This document shows, piece by piece, positions 26,751-38,153 of a DNA stretch of 64,000 nucleotides (position 1 is the stretch's first letter; every line of letters starts with the position of its first letter). This DNA comes from an uncultured Clostridia bacterium (GTDB taxonomy: Bacteria > Bacillota > Clostridia > Oscillospirales > Ruminococcaceae): NCBI GenBank assembly GCA_947627465.1, contig CANQWD010000008.1:1-64000 (forward strand), in the 5' to 3' direction. The notes under the pieces were generated by a model. The model searched no databases and was not told where the DNA came from. It worked only from the letters and a program-made list of their open reading frames with translations. A program made the position numbers and the translations under genes.

Positions 26751-26836
26751 CAATGGACAATTGATAATTGACAATTATTGTATCGACGGCAAAGAAGTTT
26801 AAAATTGTCAATTGTAAATTATACATTGTACATTAG
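26746..26836. repeat. AT-rich ATTGACAATT repeat between atpH and atpA
   Basis: The gap contains repeated and inverted copies of ATTGACAATT/AATTGTCAAT (for example 26764-26777 and 26801-26815) that can fold into an imperfect hairpin. Related short copies lie at the atpG-atpD junction (29460-29482) and at the end of carB (46694-46727). Repeats of this sort are scattered between genes in many bacteria. Confidence 0.6.
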
Positions 26837-26854
26837 AAGAAAGGGATGTATGTA

Positions 26855-28363
26855 ATGGATTTACGCCCCGATGAAATAACGGGTCTTATAAAGAACCGCA
26901 TAAAGAACTACAACTCGAAGATCCAGCTCGGCGACGTCGGAACGGTCGTTACTATCGGCGACGGTATCGTGCGTATTCAAGGCTTGGAAAAATGCATGTT
27001 GAACGAGCTTTTGGAATTCGAGAACGGCGTTCAGTGTATGGCGATGAACCTCGAGCAGGAATTCGTCGGCGCGGTTATGCTTGGCTCGGACAAGGGCATT
27101 AAAGAGGGCGACAGCGTAAAGCGCACGAACAGCATCGTGTCCGTGCCCGTAGGCGACGAGCTTTTGGGACGCGTTGTAAACTCCCTCGGACAGCCGATCG
27201 ACGGTAAGGGCGACATTCTCGCAAAGGAAAGACGTCCTATCGAGAAGATCGCTTCGGGTATCATCACGCGCGAACCCGTAAGCGTGCCGCTTCAGACAGG
27301 TATCAAGGCAATAGATTCCATGATACCGATTGGCAGAGGTCAGCGTGAACTTATAATTGGCGACAGACAAACGGGTAAGACCGCTATCGCCATAGATACC
27401 ATAATCAACCAAAAAGGCAAGGATTGTCTGTGCATTTACGTCGCGATAGGTCAGAAGAATTCCACCGTCGCGAACGTTGTGGAAACTCTTACAAAAGGCG
27501 GAGCGATGGACTATACAATAGTTGTATCGTCGACCGCTTCCGAGCTTGCGCCGCTGCAGTACATAGCGCCTTACGCGGGCTGCGCTATGGGCGAGTACTT
27601 TATGGAGCAAGGCAAGGATGTGCTTATCGTATACGACGATTTGTCGAAGCACGCGGTAGCTTACAGAGCGCTCTCGCTGCTGCTGAAGCGCCCGCCGGGA
27701 CGTGAGGCGTACCCCGGCGACGTATTCTATCTGCATTCAAGACTTCTTGAGCGTGCGGCGCGTATGAATAAGGACTACGGCGGCGGTTCGCTTACCGCGC
27801 TGCCGATCATCGAGACGCAGGCGGGCGACGTTTCGGCGTATATCCCGACCAACGTTATTTCTATAACCGACGGACAGATATTCCTTGAAACGGAGCTTTT
27901 CAATTCGGGCGTTCGTCCCGCCGTAAACCCCGGTATCTCGGTATCCCGTGTCGGCGGCGACGCGCAGATAAAGGCTATGAAAAAGGTTGCCGGCAAGCTG
28001 AAGCTCGACTACTCGCAGTATCGTGAGTTGGCTTCGTTCGCGCAGTTCGGTTCCGATCTGGATAAGGACACCAAGGATCGTCTCGCAAAGGGCGAGCGTA
28101 TCGTTGAGGTGCTTAAGCAAGACCAGAACTCGCCGCTGGCGGTCGAGGAGCAGGTAGTCATAGTTTACGCGGTAGTAAACAACTATTTGGCGCCCATTCC
28201 CGTGCCGAAAATAAAGCAGTATCAGAAAGACCTTATCGAGCACATCAAGGCAAACAAGCCCGAGATACTCGACGGTATTCGCACCGAAAAGGTAATGTCG
28301 GAGCAGAACGAGGAAGCGCTAAAGGAGCTTTTGACAAGCTTTGCGGCGTCTTATGCGGGCTGA
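26855..28363 (+). CDS. atpA: ATP synthase F1 subunit alpha
   Basis: A 502-residue non-catalytic nucleotide-binding subunit. The P-loop is [10 protein letters not shown], and the [20 protein letters not shown] and [12 protein letters not shown] segments match alpha subunits. Of three ATGs in a cluster, 26855 is best spaced from the AGAAAGGG site; 26846 is in frame but only two bases from it. The order is standard after atpH, except that a small extra gene follows. Confidence 0.96.
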   Translation: MDLRPDEITGLIKNRIKNYNSKIQLGDVGTVVTIGDGIVRIQGLEKCMLNELLEFENGVQCMAMNLEQEFVGAVMLGSDKGIKEGDSVKRTNSIVSVPVGDELLGRVVNSLGQPIDGKGDILAKERRPIEKIASGIITREPVSVPLQTGIKAIDSMIPIGRGQRELIIGDRQTGKTAIAIDTIINQKGKDCLCIYVAIGQKNSTVANVVETLTKGGAMDYTIVVSSTASELAPLQYIAPYAGCAMGEYFMEQGKDVLIVYDDLSKHAVAYRALSLLLKRPPGREAYPGDVFYLHSRLLERAARMNKDYGGGSLTALPIIETQAGDVSAYIPTNVISITDGQIFLETELFNSGVRPAVNPGISVSRVGGDAQIKAMKKVAGKLKLDYSQYRELASFAQFGSDLDKDTKDRLAKGERIVEVLKQDQNSPLAVEEQVVIVYAVVNNYLAPIPVPKIKQYQKDLIEHIKANKPEILDGIRTEKVMSEQNEEALKELLTSFAASYAG

Positions 28364-28390
28364 TTTTTCCGTATTCCGAAAGGAGAAAAT

Positions 28391-28516
28391 ATGAAACAGG
28401 CATCATTCGTTCTCAGCATAGTGGCGACAGTGCTCGCGACGGTTTCGGCTATCGCGGTGGCGTGGCTCTACATTGAGAAAAAGGTAAAATATATCACCAC
28501 CGACGACAACGTTTAA
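28391..28516 (+). CDS. 41-residue single-pass membrane peptide within the ATP synthase operon
   Basis: A short reading frame lies between atpA and atpG with a good ribosome site (AAAGGAGAAAAT) right before ATG 28391. It encodes MKQASFVLSIVATVLATVSA followed by the rest of a hydrophobic helix (through AVAWLYIE), then a short basic and acidic tail (KKVKYITTDDNV). Topology would be one membrane helix of about 23 residues. It is not a recognised ATP synthase subunit. The remaining 95 bases to atpG hold a long hairpin (GGCTTTG ... CAAAGCC, 28517-28570). It could be an accessory peptide of the enzyme or an unrelated small protein. Confidence 0.7.
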   Translation: MKQASFVLSIVATVLATVSAIAVAWLYIEKKVKYITTDDNV

Positions 28517-28611
28517 GGCTTTGTTTTAAACGGTCGGAGAACGGTCTTGGACGGCTAGGGAAGCAAAGCCGAACAAGATCATGAAATTTAATCAAATAAG
28601 GGGTGAAATAT

Positions 28612-30902
<2,291 letters not shown>

Positions 30903-30933
30903 TTCCTTAACTTGACAGGAAAGGAGATTATTT

Positions 30934-31335
30934 ATGACACCTTTTAAGTTACAGATCATCACGCCCGAAAAGACGGTGTTCGACGGCGAGACCGAGCAGA
31001 TAATCGTCCGCACGACGGTCGGAGACGTAGGAATATTGAACGGTCATGAGCCGTACTGCGCGGCGGTCGCTATCGGGCAGATGCGAATAATGATAGACGG
31101 CGAATTTCGCCGTGCCGCGACTTCGGGCGGTATTATAAAGGTATCCAAGGAAAAGACGACGGTGCTTGTCCAGACCTGCGAGTGGTCGGACGAGATCGAC
31201 GTTGAACGCGCCGAGGCTGCCAAAGCCGCCGCCGAGGAACGCGTTAAAGCTGCCAAGAACGACAAGGAACTGCTTCTTGCCGAGGCTAAGCTGAAACGTG
31301 CACTCAACCGAATAGATACCTCTAATTTTAATTAA
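30934..31335 (+). CDS. atpC: ATP synthase F1 subunit epsilon
   Basis: A 133-residue protein with the N-terminal beta sandwich (PFKLQIITPEKTVFDGE, VGDVGILNGHEP) and the C-terminal two-helix domain (ERAEAAKAAAEERVKAAKND, then a RALNRI-like end). It couples rotation and inhibits hydrolysis. It is last in the operon, 31 bases after atpD, and a terminator follows at once. Confidence 0.95.
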   Translation: MTPFKLQIITPEKTVFDGETEQIIVRTTVGDVGILNGHEPYCAAVAIGQMRIMIDGEFRRAATSGGIIKVSKEKTTVLVQTCEWSDEIDVERAEAAKAAAEERVKAAKNDKELLLAEAKLKRALNRIDTSNFN

Positions 31336-31338
31336 ATT

Positions 31339-31367
31339 AAATCCCCCTCGAGCGAGGGGGATTTTTC
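31339..31367. terminator. Bidirectional terminator between atpC and the GH3 gene
   Basis: AATCCCCCTC and GAGGGGGATT form a 10-base stem with a GAGC loop, followed by TTTT; on the minus strand the flank also supplies T residues. It serves the convergent ATP synthase and GH3 transcripts. Confidence 0.85.
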
Positions 31368-31373
31368 ATAAAG

Positions 31374-32567
31374 TTAGTTCAAAAGTCCCATTTGCTGTTT
31401 TAAGGTAAGAATACGCGTTACGCTTTCATTTATCCTCGTCTCGGGAATTATACCACAATTTACAGCGTCAATAACGCCGCTTACCGCCAAGTCCAAATCC
31501 TCGGGAGCCAAGATCATGTCCATCCCCGCGTTTATCGCCAGCTTTGCGGCTGTGCTTGAATAGTAAACGTCGGAGATCGTGCTCATATTCTGCGCGTCGG
31601 TGACAGCAATGCCGTTGAAGCCAAGCTCGCCGCGCAGCATTTCGGTTACTGCCGTGTAGGATAAGTCTGCGGGAAGATCGTCGCCGAACGCCGATACTTT
31701 TTGATGTCCCACCATAACAAAATCCGCGCCCGCCTCTATTCCCCGTTTAAACGGTACAAATTCGGTACTTCGCAGTTCATCGAGCGAACGTTCAATAATT
31801 ATCTCGCTGTCGGTGTGAGTGTTCCCATCCTCAGCGCCCAGACCGGGAAAGTGCTTAAGTGTCGCAGCAATTTTCGAGGAGTTCAAACCGCTCACAACCC
31901 CCGCCGTCATATTCGCGCAAATCTCGGGATCGGCGCTGAATATGCGGTCGCCAAGCTCGTTAGTCGGAGAAATGTCCACGTCGGCAACAGGCGCGAAGTC
32001 CACGTTGAAACCAAGCTGTCGCAAGTCCGCGCCGATTGTTTTCCCGATATTGAACGCCTCATCGTAATCGTTGCGTTCACCGTAGACTTCCATAGGCTCA
32101 AAAGCCGTTGTGCCGAGATTATCCGCACAGCGCGCGACTTTCCCGCCCTCCTCGTCCACGGCAAGAAATACCCCGACGCCGTTTTTCAGAGAGCTTTCCA
32201 GCGTTCCGGAAAGCATGGCGCGAGTTTGCTCGGCGTTTTCAAGATTATCGCCCATAAGCAGCACGCCGCCAACGGGCTTTTCGGACAGATCGAGCGCCGT
32301 AACTACGGAATATTCGTCTTCCGCTATCTGTTCGGGCATGACAAAAAACATCTGATATACTTTTTGTTCCAAAGTCATTTTGGAAAGCGTTTCTTGGATT
32401 ATATCGGAAGCCTGTTCGCTTTTATCCACGGAAGTTTCCGAGCTTACGGAAAAAACGGCGACCTCGGAAAGGTCGTTTTCCGAAATCGCCGAGCTGTCGT
32501 AATTTCCGCACCCCGAAAGCGTCGTCAAAGCCGCCATAACGAGCGCGCATATTCCGCGCTTAGTCAT
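31374..32567 (-). CDS. Glycoside hydrolase family 3 lipoprotein (NagZ-like)
   Basis: An exported lipoprotein of about 397 residues. From ATG 32567 the signal peptide is MTKRGICALVMAALTTLSGC with the lipobox LSGC, followed by a Ser/Asp linker and a GH3 domain. The catalytic nucleophile Asp is in GIAVTDAQNM, and KHFPGLG marks the substrate loop. In NagZ-type enzymes the acid/base is an Asp-His pair in a DSH or DTH motif after that loop; here the aligned residues read NTH, so the Asp may be replaced by Asn. The family releases N-acetylglucosamine from wall fragments. Start 32567 overlaps the upstream stop; ATG 32594 is an alternative with a longer N-terminus. Confidence 0.82.
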   Translation of the reverse strand: MTKRGICALVMAALTTLSGCGNYDSSAISENDLSEVAVFSVSSETSVDKSEQASDIIQETLSKMTLEQKVYQMFFVMPEQIAEDEYSVVTALDLSEKPVGGVLLMGDNLENAEQTRAMLSGTLESSLKNGVGVFLAVDEEGGKVARCADNLGTTAFEPMEVYGERNDYDEAFNIGKTIGADLRQLGFNVDFAPVADVDISPTNELGDRIFSADPEICANMTAGVVSGLNSSKIAATLKHFPGLGAEDGNTHTDSEIIIERSLDELRSTEFVPFKRGIEAGADFVMVGHQKVSAFGDDLPADLSYTAVTEMLRGELGFNGIAVTDAQNMSTISDVYYSSTAAKLAINAGMDMILAPEDLDLAVSGVIDAVNCGIIPETRINESVTRILTLKQQMGLLN

Positions 32568-33627
32568 TAAGCGGTTGTTTCGCGTTAAATTCATTGTTTT
32601 CGACCTGTTGCTCAAACACCGCGCCTGCGTAAGCTGCGCCGTGGCTTATCTCACTTTCGTGCCGCTCGAGACAGTCATCGTTGATAACGGGCTTGGGCGG
32701 TTCGGGCTTTTTCTTGGCGAACATTGAATCGCCGATACCCATAGTTTCCGCCGCGACTCCGAGCGTAGACACTATCTGCGTTAAGTCGGTCGGCATAAAT
32801 ATCTTCGTGGAGTTTCCGTTCGCGACTTCTTTCAAAGCGTCAAGACCTTTGAGCTGCAAAACGGAGTGCTCTACCTTAACGGCGTTCAGCCGCGCCAAAC
32901 CGCTTGCCTCAGCCTCGTAAACGAGCTGTATGCTCTTTGCTTTACCCTCGGCGAGAGCGATCTGCGCGTCTCGTTCAGCTTCGGCGGCGAGAACTTTCGC
33001 TTGCTTGTCGCCCTCCGCGCGTTTGATAACGGATTCCTGATGAGCCTCGGCTTCAAGTATAGCCTGACGTTTTTCGCGCTCTGCACGCATTTGCTTTGTC
33101 ATAACCTCTTGAATTTCCGCGGGCGGCTGAATGTTTTTTATCTCAACGCGCGTTATCTTAATGCCCCACGGGTCGGTGGCTTCGTCCAAAACGCCGATCA
33201 TCTTCGCGTTTATCGCGTCGCGCGAGGACAACGTCTGGTCGAAATCCATCTCGCCGACAATGTTACGCAAAGTGGTCGCCGCAAGGTTCTCAATAGCGAA
33301 CATCGGGTTGTCGATGCCGTATGTAAAGAGCTTCGCGTCAAGTACCTGCATAAACACAACGGAATCTATCGCCATTGTAACGTTATCTTTAGTAATAACA
33401 CGCTGCGGCTGAAAGTCGAGAGTGCGCTCTTTAAGCGACACCTTGTTTACTATCCTTTCGAAAAACGGAACCTTAAAGTGCAGCCCCGAATTCCACGAAG
33501 CCTTGTATTTTCCCAAAAATTCCGTTACCCAGCAGTTAGCCTGCGGCACGACCCTAATGCACTTAAATAATAGAATAAGTACAAAAAAACCGATAACGCA
33601 GAGCCAGATGATTTGTCCCTGTGTCAT
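32560..33627 (-). CDS. SPFH/stomatin-like (band 7) membrane protein
   Basis: A 355-residue protein with one N-terminal membrane helix (about residues 5-22), the SPFH domain (CIRVVPQANCWVTEFLGKY onward), then a long Ala/Glu-rich coiled coil (about 170-250) and a flexible tail. Such proteins form large membrane-microdomain assemblies, often linked with an NfeD protein or a protease; none is next to it here. ATG 33627 follows AAAGGGG. It is transcribed with the downstream GH3 lipoprotein, whose start overlaps its stop. Confidence 0.9.
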   Translation of the reverse strand: MTQGQIIWLCVIGFFVLILLFKCIRVVPQANCWVTEFLGKYKASWNSGLHFKVPFFERIVNKVSLKERTLDFQPQRVITKDNVTMAIDSVVFMQVLDAKLFTYGIDNPMFAIENLAATTLRNIVGEMDFDQTLSSRDAINAKMIGVLDEATDPWGIKITRVEIKNIQPPAEIQEVMTKQMRAEREKRQAILEAEAHQESVIKRAEGDKQAKVLAAEAERDAQIALAEGKAKSIQLVYEAEASGLARLNAVKVEHSVLQLKGLDALKEVANGNSTKIFMPTDLTQIVSTLGVAAETMGIGDSMFAKKKPEPPKPVINDDCLERHESEISHGAAYAGAVFEQQVENNEFNAKQPLND

Positions 33628-33684
33628 AAAATTACCCCTTTCATATTTCAACTATATCTCCCGCAGCGCGTGAGCATATAAGTA

Positions 33685-33713
33685 AGTATACCATATTTTC
33701 ATCAAAAAGTCAA
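33685..33713 (-). promoter_or_regulatory. Promoter of the SPFH-GH3 operon
   Basis: On the minus strand TTGACT (33708-33713) and TATACT (33685-33690) are 17 bases apart. It lies in the gap after galT, which reads in the same direction. Confidence 0.75.
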
Positions 33714-33720
33714 ATGTAAA

Positions 33721-35202
33721 TTACAGGGAGCTTATAAACCTGTCAAATGCCGCGAAGCCCTGTTCGTCGCGTTTAAACACGCCGCAGTCGAGCAGCACCT
33801 GCTCAAAAACCGCGCCGACTTCCATACGGATTATCTCGGCGGCATTTTCGGAGTTCATTTCGGGATGACGCGTTTTCACGTCAAGCGCCCATGCTTTATG
33901 CGGCGCTGTGAGAGCGCTTTCTCCAAGTCCCAACAGCATATCCTCCACAGCGCCAAGCTCCTCCGCAAGGCGCGACGGCAGAACCGCCAAGCCCATAACC
34001 TCTATAAGTCCGATATTTTCCTTTTTGATGTGGAACAGCGAGGGATTTGGGTGATAAAGCCCTAACGGCCGCTCGGGAGTGGTTAGGTTGTTCCGCAAAA
34101 CCAAGTCAAGCTCGAATACGCTGCCGTGCCGCCGCGCTATCGGTGTAATCGTGTTGTGCGGTTCGCCGTCCGTTTCGGCGAAAATCATAACGCTCTCATC
34201 GGAGTAGCCGCGCCACTTTTTCAGAATATGCGAAGCCGCCGCGCAAAGCTCTTTGCGGTTCCCGGATTGCAGACGAATAACCGACATAGCCCATTTGAGT
34301 ATTCCGAACTTCACCTCGGAAAATTGCGGCAATGTAAATTCTTTTTCAATTGGCGCGACCTCCATAGCGAACGTGTAACGTCCACCCTGAAAATGCTCGT
34401 GGCTCAATATAGAGCCGCCGACTATCGGAAGATCGGCGTTTGAACCGACAAAATAATGCGGCAAAATTTCCAGAACGTCAAACAGCTTCTCAAAAACAGC
34501 GTCGTCTATCACCATTGCCGTGTGCTTTTCGTTGAACACTATGCAGTGTTCGTTGTAGTAGCCGTAAGGCGAGTATTGCAAAAACCAAGGCTCTCCGTGG
34601 ACGGAAATGGCTATTGGGCGCAGATTTTGCCGCGCGGGACGCTTGACGTTTCCCGCAAAGCCCGCGTTTTCGGCGCAGAGCATACATTTCGGGTATTCGG
34701 CGGACTTCGCAGACTTTGCCGCCGCTATATCGCGGGGGTCTTTTTCGGGTTTGGAGCGGTTTATCGTGATGTCAAGCTCCCCGAACTCGGACTTGTACTT
34801 CCAGCGTTTATCCCGCGCCATTCTGCCCGCGCGGACGTAGTTCAGATCCTTACTGAATTTGTAGTACCAGTCGGTAGCCGCCTCGGGCGAGTTTTCATAC
34901 AGAGCGCGGAAAGCCGCGTTCATCTCGTGCGGAAGCGGCGTTAAAACGCCCATAAGCTTCGTGTCAAACAGATCGCGTGAGTTTGTGGTATCGGAGATAA
35001 TGCCGTTTTCGCAGGCGAAATCCACAAGAGGAGCCAAAACGTCGTCGATCGGCTCGCCCGAGTATTTCGCGCCCGTTTTCTCAAAATCCGAAAGCCCCAG
35101 CGTTTCCATTAGCTGATTTTGAACGACATAAACATCGTCCTCGGATATAAGTCCTTTTTTCAGCGCGTAGTCCATGAGTTTTTCCACAGCTTCGTAAATC
35201 AT
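33721..35202 (-). CDS. galT: UDP-glucose--hexose-1-phosphate uridylyltransferase, class II
   Basis: A 493-residue enzyme of the Firmicutes-type GalT class II, which is longer than and distinct in sequence from the E. coli class. Motifs include PYGYYNEHCIVFNEKHTAM, GGSILSHEHFQGG with the His-x-His active site, and the conserved C-terminal LYHPNPSLFHIKKENIGLIE. It transfers UMP between UDP-glucose and galactose 1-phosphate in the Leloir pathway. No galK or galE lies beside it in the window. The ATG at 35202 follows AAGGAGG. Confidence 0.95.
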   Translation of the reverse strand: MIYEAVEKLMDYALKKGLISEDDVYVVQNQLMETLGLSDFEKTGAKYSGEPIDDVLAPLVDFACENGIISDTTNSRDLFDTKLMGVLTPLPHEMNAAFRALYENSPEAATDWYYKFSKDLNYVRAGRMARDKRWKYKSEFGELDITINRSKPEKDPRDIAAAKSAKSAEYPKCMLCAENAGFAGNVKRPARQNLRPIAISVHGEPWFLQYSPYGYYNEHCIVFNEKHTAMVIDDAVFEKLFDVLEILPHYFVGSNADLPIVGGSILSHEHFQGGRYTFAMEVAPIEKEFTLPQFSEVKFGILKWAMSVIRLQSGNRKELCAAASHILKKWRGYSDESVMIFAETDGEPHNTITPIARRHGSVFELDLVLRNNLTTPERPLGLYHPNPSLFHIKKENIGLIEVMGLAVLPSRLAEELGAVEDMLLGLGESALTAPHKAWALDVKTRHPEMNSENAAEIIRMEVGAVFEQVLLDCGVFKRDEQGFAAFDRFISSL

Positions 35203-35274
35203 AGCGTCCTCCTTGAAATACAGTGCGGCGTTTTATTTTATGCCGGAAAGCGCCCGAATAATACATTTCTCTTT

Positions 35275-35305
35275 GCTTTCTGCCCCGCATAGCGGGGCAG
35301 AAAGC
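35275..35305. terminator. Strong hairpin between galT and the Na/Pi cotransporter gene
   Basis: A perfect 14-base stem (GCTTTCTGCCCCGC and its complement) closes a three-base loop. There is no clear T tract, so it may act as a terminator or mRNA-end protector for the upstream minus-strand gene that ends at 35331. Confidence 0.6.
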
Positions 35306-35330
35306 AATATAATCTCAAAGACGCAATTTT

Positions 35331-37088
35331 TTAATCGGGCAGAGCGTATTTGTCTTTGTATTGGTTAAATTCGTCCATAAATTCGCTTTTGTCAAGACGT
35401 TTAAGCTCGTTCATATATTCGTGCGTATCCATATTGTTTTCCTGAGTTTGAATAAGGCAGACCGCGATGTTGGAGCAGTGATCGGACACGCGTTCGAAAT
35501 TCGTCAGCAAATCCTGAAGAATAAAGCCCAGCTCGATAGTGCAGATACCTTGGCGAAGCCGTTCCACATGGCGGTTTTTCAGTTCGGTGCGAAGTCCGTC
35601 GATAACGTCCTCAAGCGGCTCCACTTCCTTAGCCTTGGCAACGTCAACGGTAACGAAAGAGCTTATCGTCATATCAAGTATTTCGGTCACGGCGTTCATC
35701 ATAATGCCGATCTCCTCTTTGGCGGCGGGTGAAAAACCTATTTTCTTGTCGTACATCTCCTCGGCGGCTTCCTTGATGTTCACCGCATGATCGGAAATGC
35801 GCTCGAGATCTCCTATCGTGTGCAGAAGATTTGAAACTACTTGGCTGTCCGCAACGGACAAGTCCTTTGAAGCGACCTGAAGAATATACGAGCCTATCTT
35901 GTCCTCGTAAATATCAATGGCGTTTTCGTTATCGACGACGGTCTGCGCCGTTTCTTTGTCGTACTTTCCGACCAATTCCATAGACAACATGATAGTTTTT
36001 TGGGTAAGCTTCGCCATTTTAAAAGCCACGTTCTTGCAGTGCTCGATAGCAACAGCGGGAGTTTTAAGGAAGCGCTTGTCGAGAATAGGCACTTCGGTTT
36101 CCTCGTCTCCCGGCTTGTCGCGCACGGTAAGGCATGCGAGCTTTTCAAGCTGCTTTGTGAACGGCAGGAACAGTGCCGTAACAAGTACGTTAAAGCAAGT
36201 GTGGATAACGGCAATGCCCGTGGAATTAAGCTTGTCCGACATAAACGGCATATCGATAAGTCCGTTTACTATATAAAACAGCGACAGGAACACTACGGTG
36301 CCTATTACATTGAAATAAAGGTGCACGATCGCCACACGTTTCGCGGATTTATTGGCTCCGATTGAAGATATCAGCGCCGTAACGCAAGATCCGATGTTCT
36401 GACCGAGGATTATCGGCAGCGCTATCGAATAGGTGATTGTCCCCGTTTTGTTGGAGAGCGTCTGCAAAATACCGATAGAGACGGACGAAGATTGTAAAAC
36501 GGCAGTCAGCAAAGCGCCGACGAGCACTCCCAAAAACGGATTGGAGAAAGCCACCATAACGTTCGCGAACGCTTCGTTGTCTTTAAGACCTTCAGCCGCC
36601 GATGACATGCTGTTCATGCCGAACATCAAAAGTGAAAATCCTATGAGAATTGTGCCGACCGTTTTCTTCTTGTCGGACTTCATAAACATAATAAGCACAA
36701 TGCCGATAAGCGCGAGCATCGGCGTGAAGTTTGAGGGGTTGAATACCGCCGCGATACCGCCGCCGCTTACGGACGACAGGCTCAGTATCCAAGCCGTCGC
36801 GGTTGTGCCTATGTTCGCACCCATAATAACGCCGATAGCCTGCGACAATTTCATTATCCCCGAGTTTACAAAGCCGACCATCATAACGGTGGTAGCCGCC
36901 GAGGATTGTATCAGCGCAGTAACGCCCGCACCCAAAGCCACGCCTTTAAGAGGGTTTGACGTCATCTTTTCAAGCCAGTGTTCCAAGCGTCCGCCCGCGA
37001 GCTTTTCCAAAGCCGCCGACAGCGTGTGCATTCCGAACATAAATACGGCAAGTCCGCCGAGCATTGCAAGTACATCGTGAACAGTCAT
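35331..37088 (-). CDS. Na+/phosphate cotransporter with C-terminal PhoU-like domain
   Basis: A 585-residue protein. The first ~330 residues form about eight membrane segments with two inverted PF02690 repeats, each with a QSS motif (ALIQSSAATT and AVLQSSSVSIG). The C-terminal ~220 residues are helical and match a PhoU-like domain (IYEDKIGSYILQVASKDLS, RISDHAVNI, RVSDHCSNIA). The family imports phosphate with sodium and may be regulated by its PhoU part. ATG 37088 follows AAAGGGAG; an ATG 72 bases upstream gives an implausible basic extension. Confidence 0.92.
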   Translation of the reverse strand: MTVHDVLAMLGGLAVFMFGMHTLSAALEKLAGGRLEHWLEKMTSNPLKGVALGAGVTALIQSSAATTVMMVGFVNSGIMKLSQAIGVIMGANIGTTATAWILSLSSVSGGGIAAVFNPSNFTPMLALIGIVLIMFMKSDKKKTVGTILIGFSLLMFGMNSMSSAAEGLKDNEAFANVMVAFSNPFLGVLVGALLTAVLQSSSVSIGILQTLSNKTGTITYSIALPIILGQNIGSCVTALISSIGANKSAKRVAIVHLYFNVIGTVVFLSLFYIVNGLIDMPFMSDKLNSTGIAVIHTCFNVLVTALFLPFTKQLEKLACLTVRDKPGDEETEVPILDKRFLKTPAVAIEHCKNVAFKMAKLTQKTIMLSMELVGKYDKETAQTVVDNENAIDIYEDKIGSYILQVASKDLSVADSQVVSNLLHTIGDLERISDHAVNIKEAAEEMYDKKIGFSPAAKEEIGIMMNAVTEILDMTISSFVTVDVAKAKEVEPLEDVIDGLRTELKNRHVERLRQGICTIELGFILQDLLTNFERVSDHCSNIAVCLIQTQENNMDTHEYMNELKRLDKSEFMDEFNQYKDKYALPD

Positions 37089-37164
37089 ATAGTAGCTCCC
37101 TTTTTTTCTCAGCGGCACATCATTCCGCCGCCGTCCCTTTTTCTTATTTTTCCCGTACAATTCT

Positions 37165-37193
37165 ATTATACAAGATATTTTGGGAAATGTACA
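37165..37193 (-). promoter_or_regulatory. Promoter of the Na/Pi cotransporter gene
   Basis: TATAAT (37165-37170, minus strand) lies 17 bases from a weak TGTACA at 37188-37193. Confidence 0.55.
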
Positions 37194-37348
37194 GTAGTTT
37201 TTGTAAAATTATTTTAGCAAACCCACAGCGTTTTGTTAACTCTAAACAAAAGCGGGTAAAACGGGCGGCGATTGTTGTACAAAACGCCGATTTTGCGAAA
37301 AGCGCTATTACAAACGCGATTTTCCGTAAAGCTCCTCAAAAAACACAC

Positions 37349-37377
37349 TTGACAAAACCCCGTGAAAAGAGTATAAT
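37349..37377 (+). promoter_or_regulatory. Consensus promoter of the pyrimidine operon
   Basis: TTGACA at 37349-37354 and TATAAT at 37372-37377 are 17 bases apart, a perfect sigma-A consensus. A structured leader of about 200 bases separates it from pyrR. Confidence 0.9.
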
Positions 37378-37383
37378 AATATC

Positions 37384-37540
37384 TAATGGAGAGCGGCTTT
37401 TAAGACGGCGCGGGACGCCGATAAGGTTTGCGAAATAATTTGGGCGGGTGTGAAAGGCGCGGTAGTCATGACAAACTCCGCGTACGCCCCACTGAAATAA
37501 TCGAAACCGAAAGCCGCCAAAGAAGCGGCTTTTTCTTTGT
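37384..37540 (+). promoter_or_regulatory. PyrR-responsive attenuator leader
   Basis: The leader ends in a terminator, AAAGCCGC (37510-37517) with GCGGCTTT (37525-37532) followed by TTTTC. A second copy of GCGGCTTT at 37393-37400 can pair with the same AAAGCCGC arm to form an antiterminator. The 5' copy lies within GGAGAGCGGCTT, which resembles the loop sequence bound by PyrR, so PyrR with UMP could hold it in an anti-antiterminator and allow termination. A further hairpin (GGGCG ... CGCCC) lies between. PyrR is encoded just downstream. Confidence 0.75.
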
Positions 37541-37585
37541 TATTTGTTATATGATTAAGAAGCCCGTCTTGTGAGGTGAGAAAAC

Positions 37586-38119
37586 GTGGCGGAATGTTCC
37601 GTAAAAGCTGAGATACTTGATGAAAATGCCATATCGCGGGCGATAACGCGTATATCGTTTGAAATAATAGAGCGGAACAAGGGTGCGGAAGATCTGTGCG
37701 TAATAGGGCTGTATTCGCGCGGCGCGGTGCTGGCGCAGCGCATTGCCGCGAAGATCGCCGCGAACGAGGGCAGAGAGATACCCACGGGTCTGCTCGACAT
37801 CACGCCTTATCGAGACGACGAGCGGCGCGGGAGCGGCGGCTCGACGCGAATAGATTTCGATATAACGGATAAGCGCGTAGTCATAATAGACGACGTGATA
37901 TTTACGGGAAGAACGGCCCGCGCGGCGATAGACGGCCTGATGTCCCGCGGCAGACCCAAGATGATACAGCTTGCCGCGCTCGTCGACAGAGGTCACCGCG
38001 AATTGCCGATAAGGGCGGATTATATAGGAAAAAATCTTCCGACTTCAAGCGGCGAAAAGGTAAGGGTCATGTTTAAGGAAACGGACGGATGCGATAAAGT
38101 GGTGATCGTAAACAATTGA
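37586..38119 (+). CDS. pyrR: Bifunctional pyr operon regulator / uracil phosphoribosyltransferase
   Basis: A 177-residue PyrR. The PRPP-binding loop is VVIIDDVIFTGRTARAA, and GLYSRGAVLAQRIA and TPYRDDERRGS match the family. It binds pyr mRNA when UMP is high and promotes attenuation; it also has modest uracil phosphoribosyltransferase activity. The start is GTG 37586 after GAGGTGAG. Its place directly after an attenuator-like leader and before pyrC is the usual Firmicutes layout. Confidence 0.93.
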   Translation: MAECSVKAEILDENAISRAITRISFEIIERNKGAEDLCVIGLYSRGAVLAQRIAAKIAANEGREIPTGLLDITPYRDDERRGSGGSTRIDFDITDKRVVIIDDVIFTGRTARAAIDGLMSRGRPKMIQLAALVDRGHRELPIRADYIGKNLPTSSGEKVRVMFKETDGCDKVVIVNN

Positions 38120-38153
38120 CGGCGGTAATAGTTGACGGAAAAACGGGGGAATT

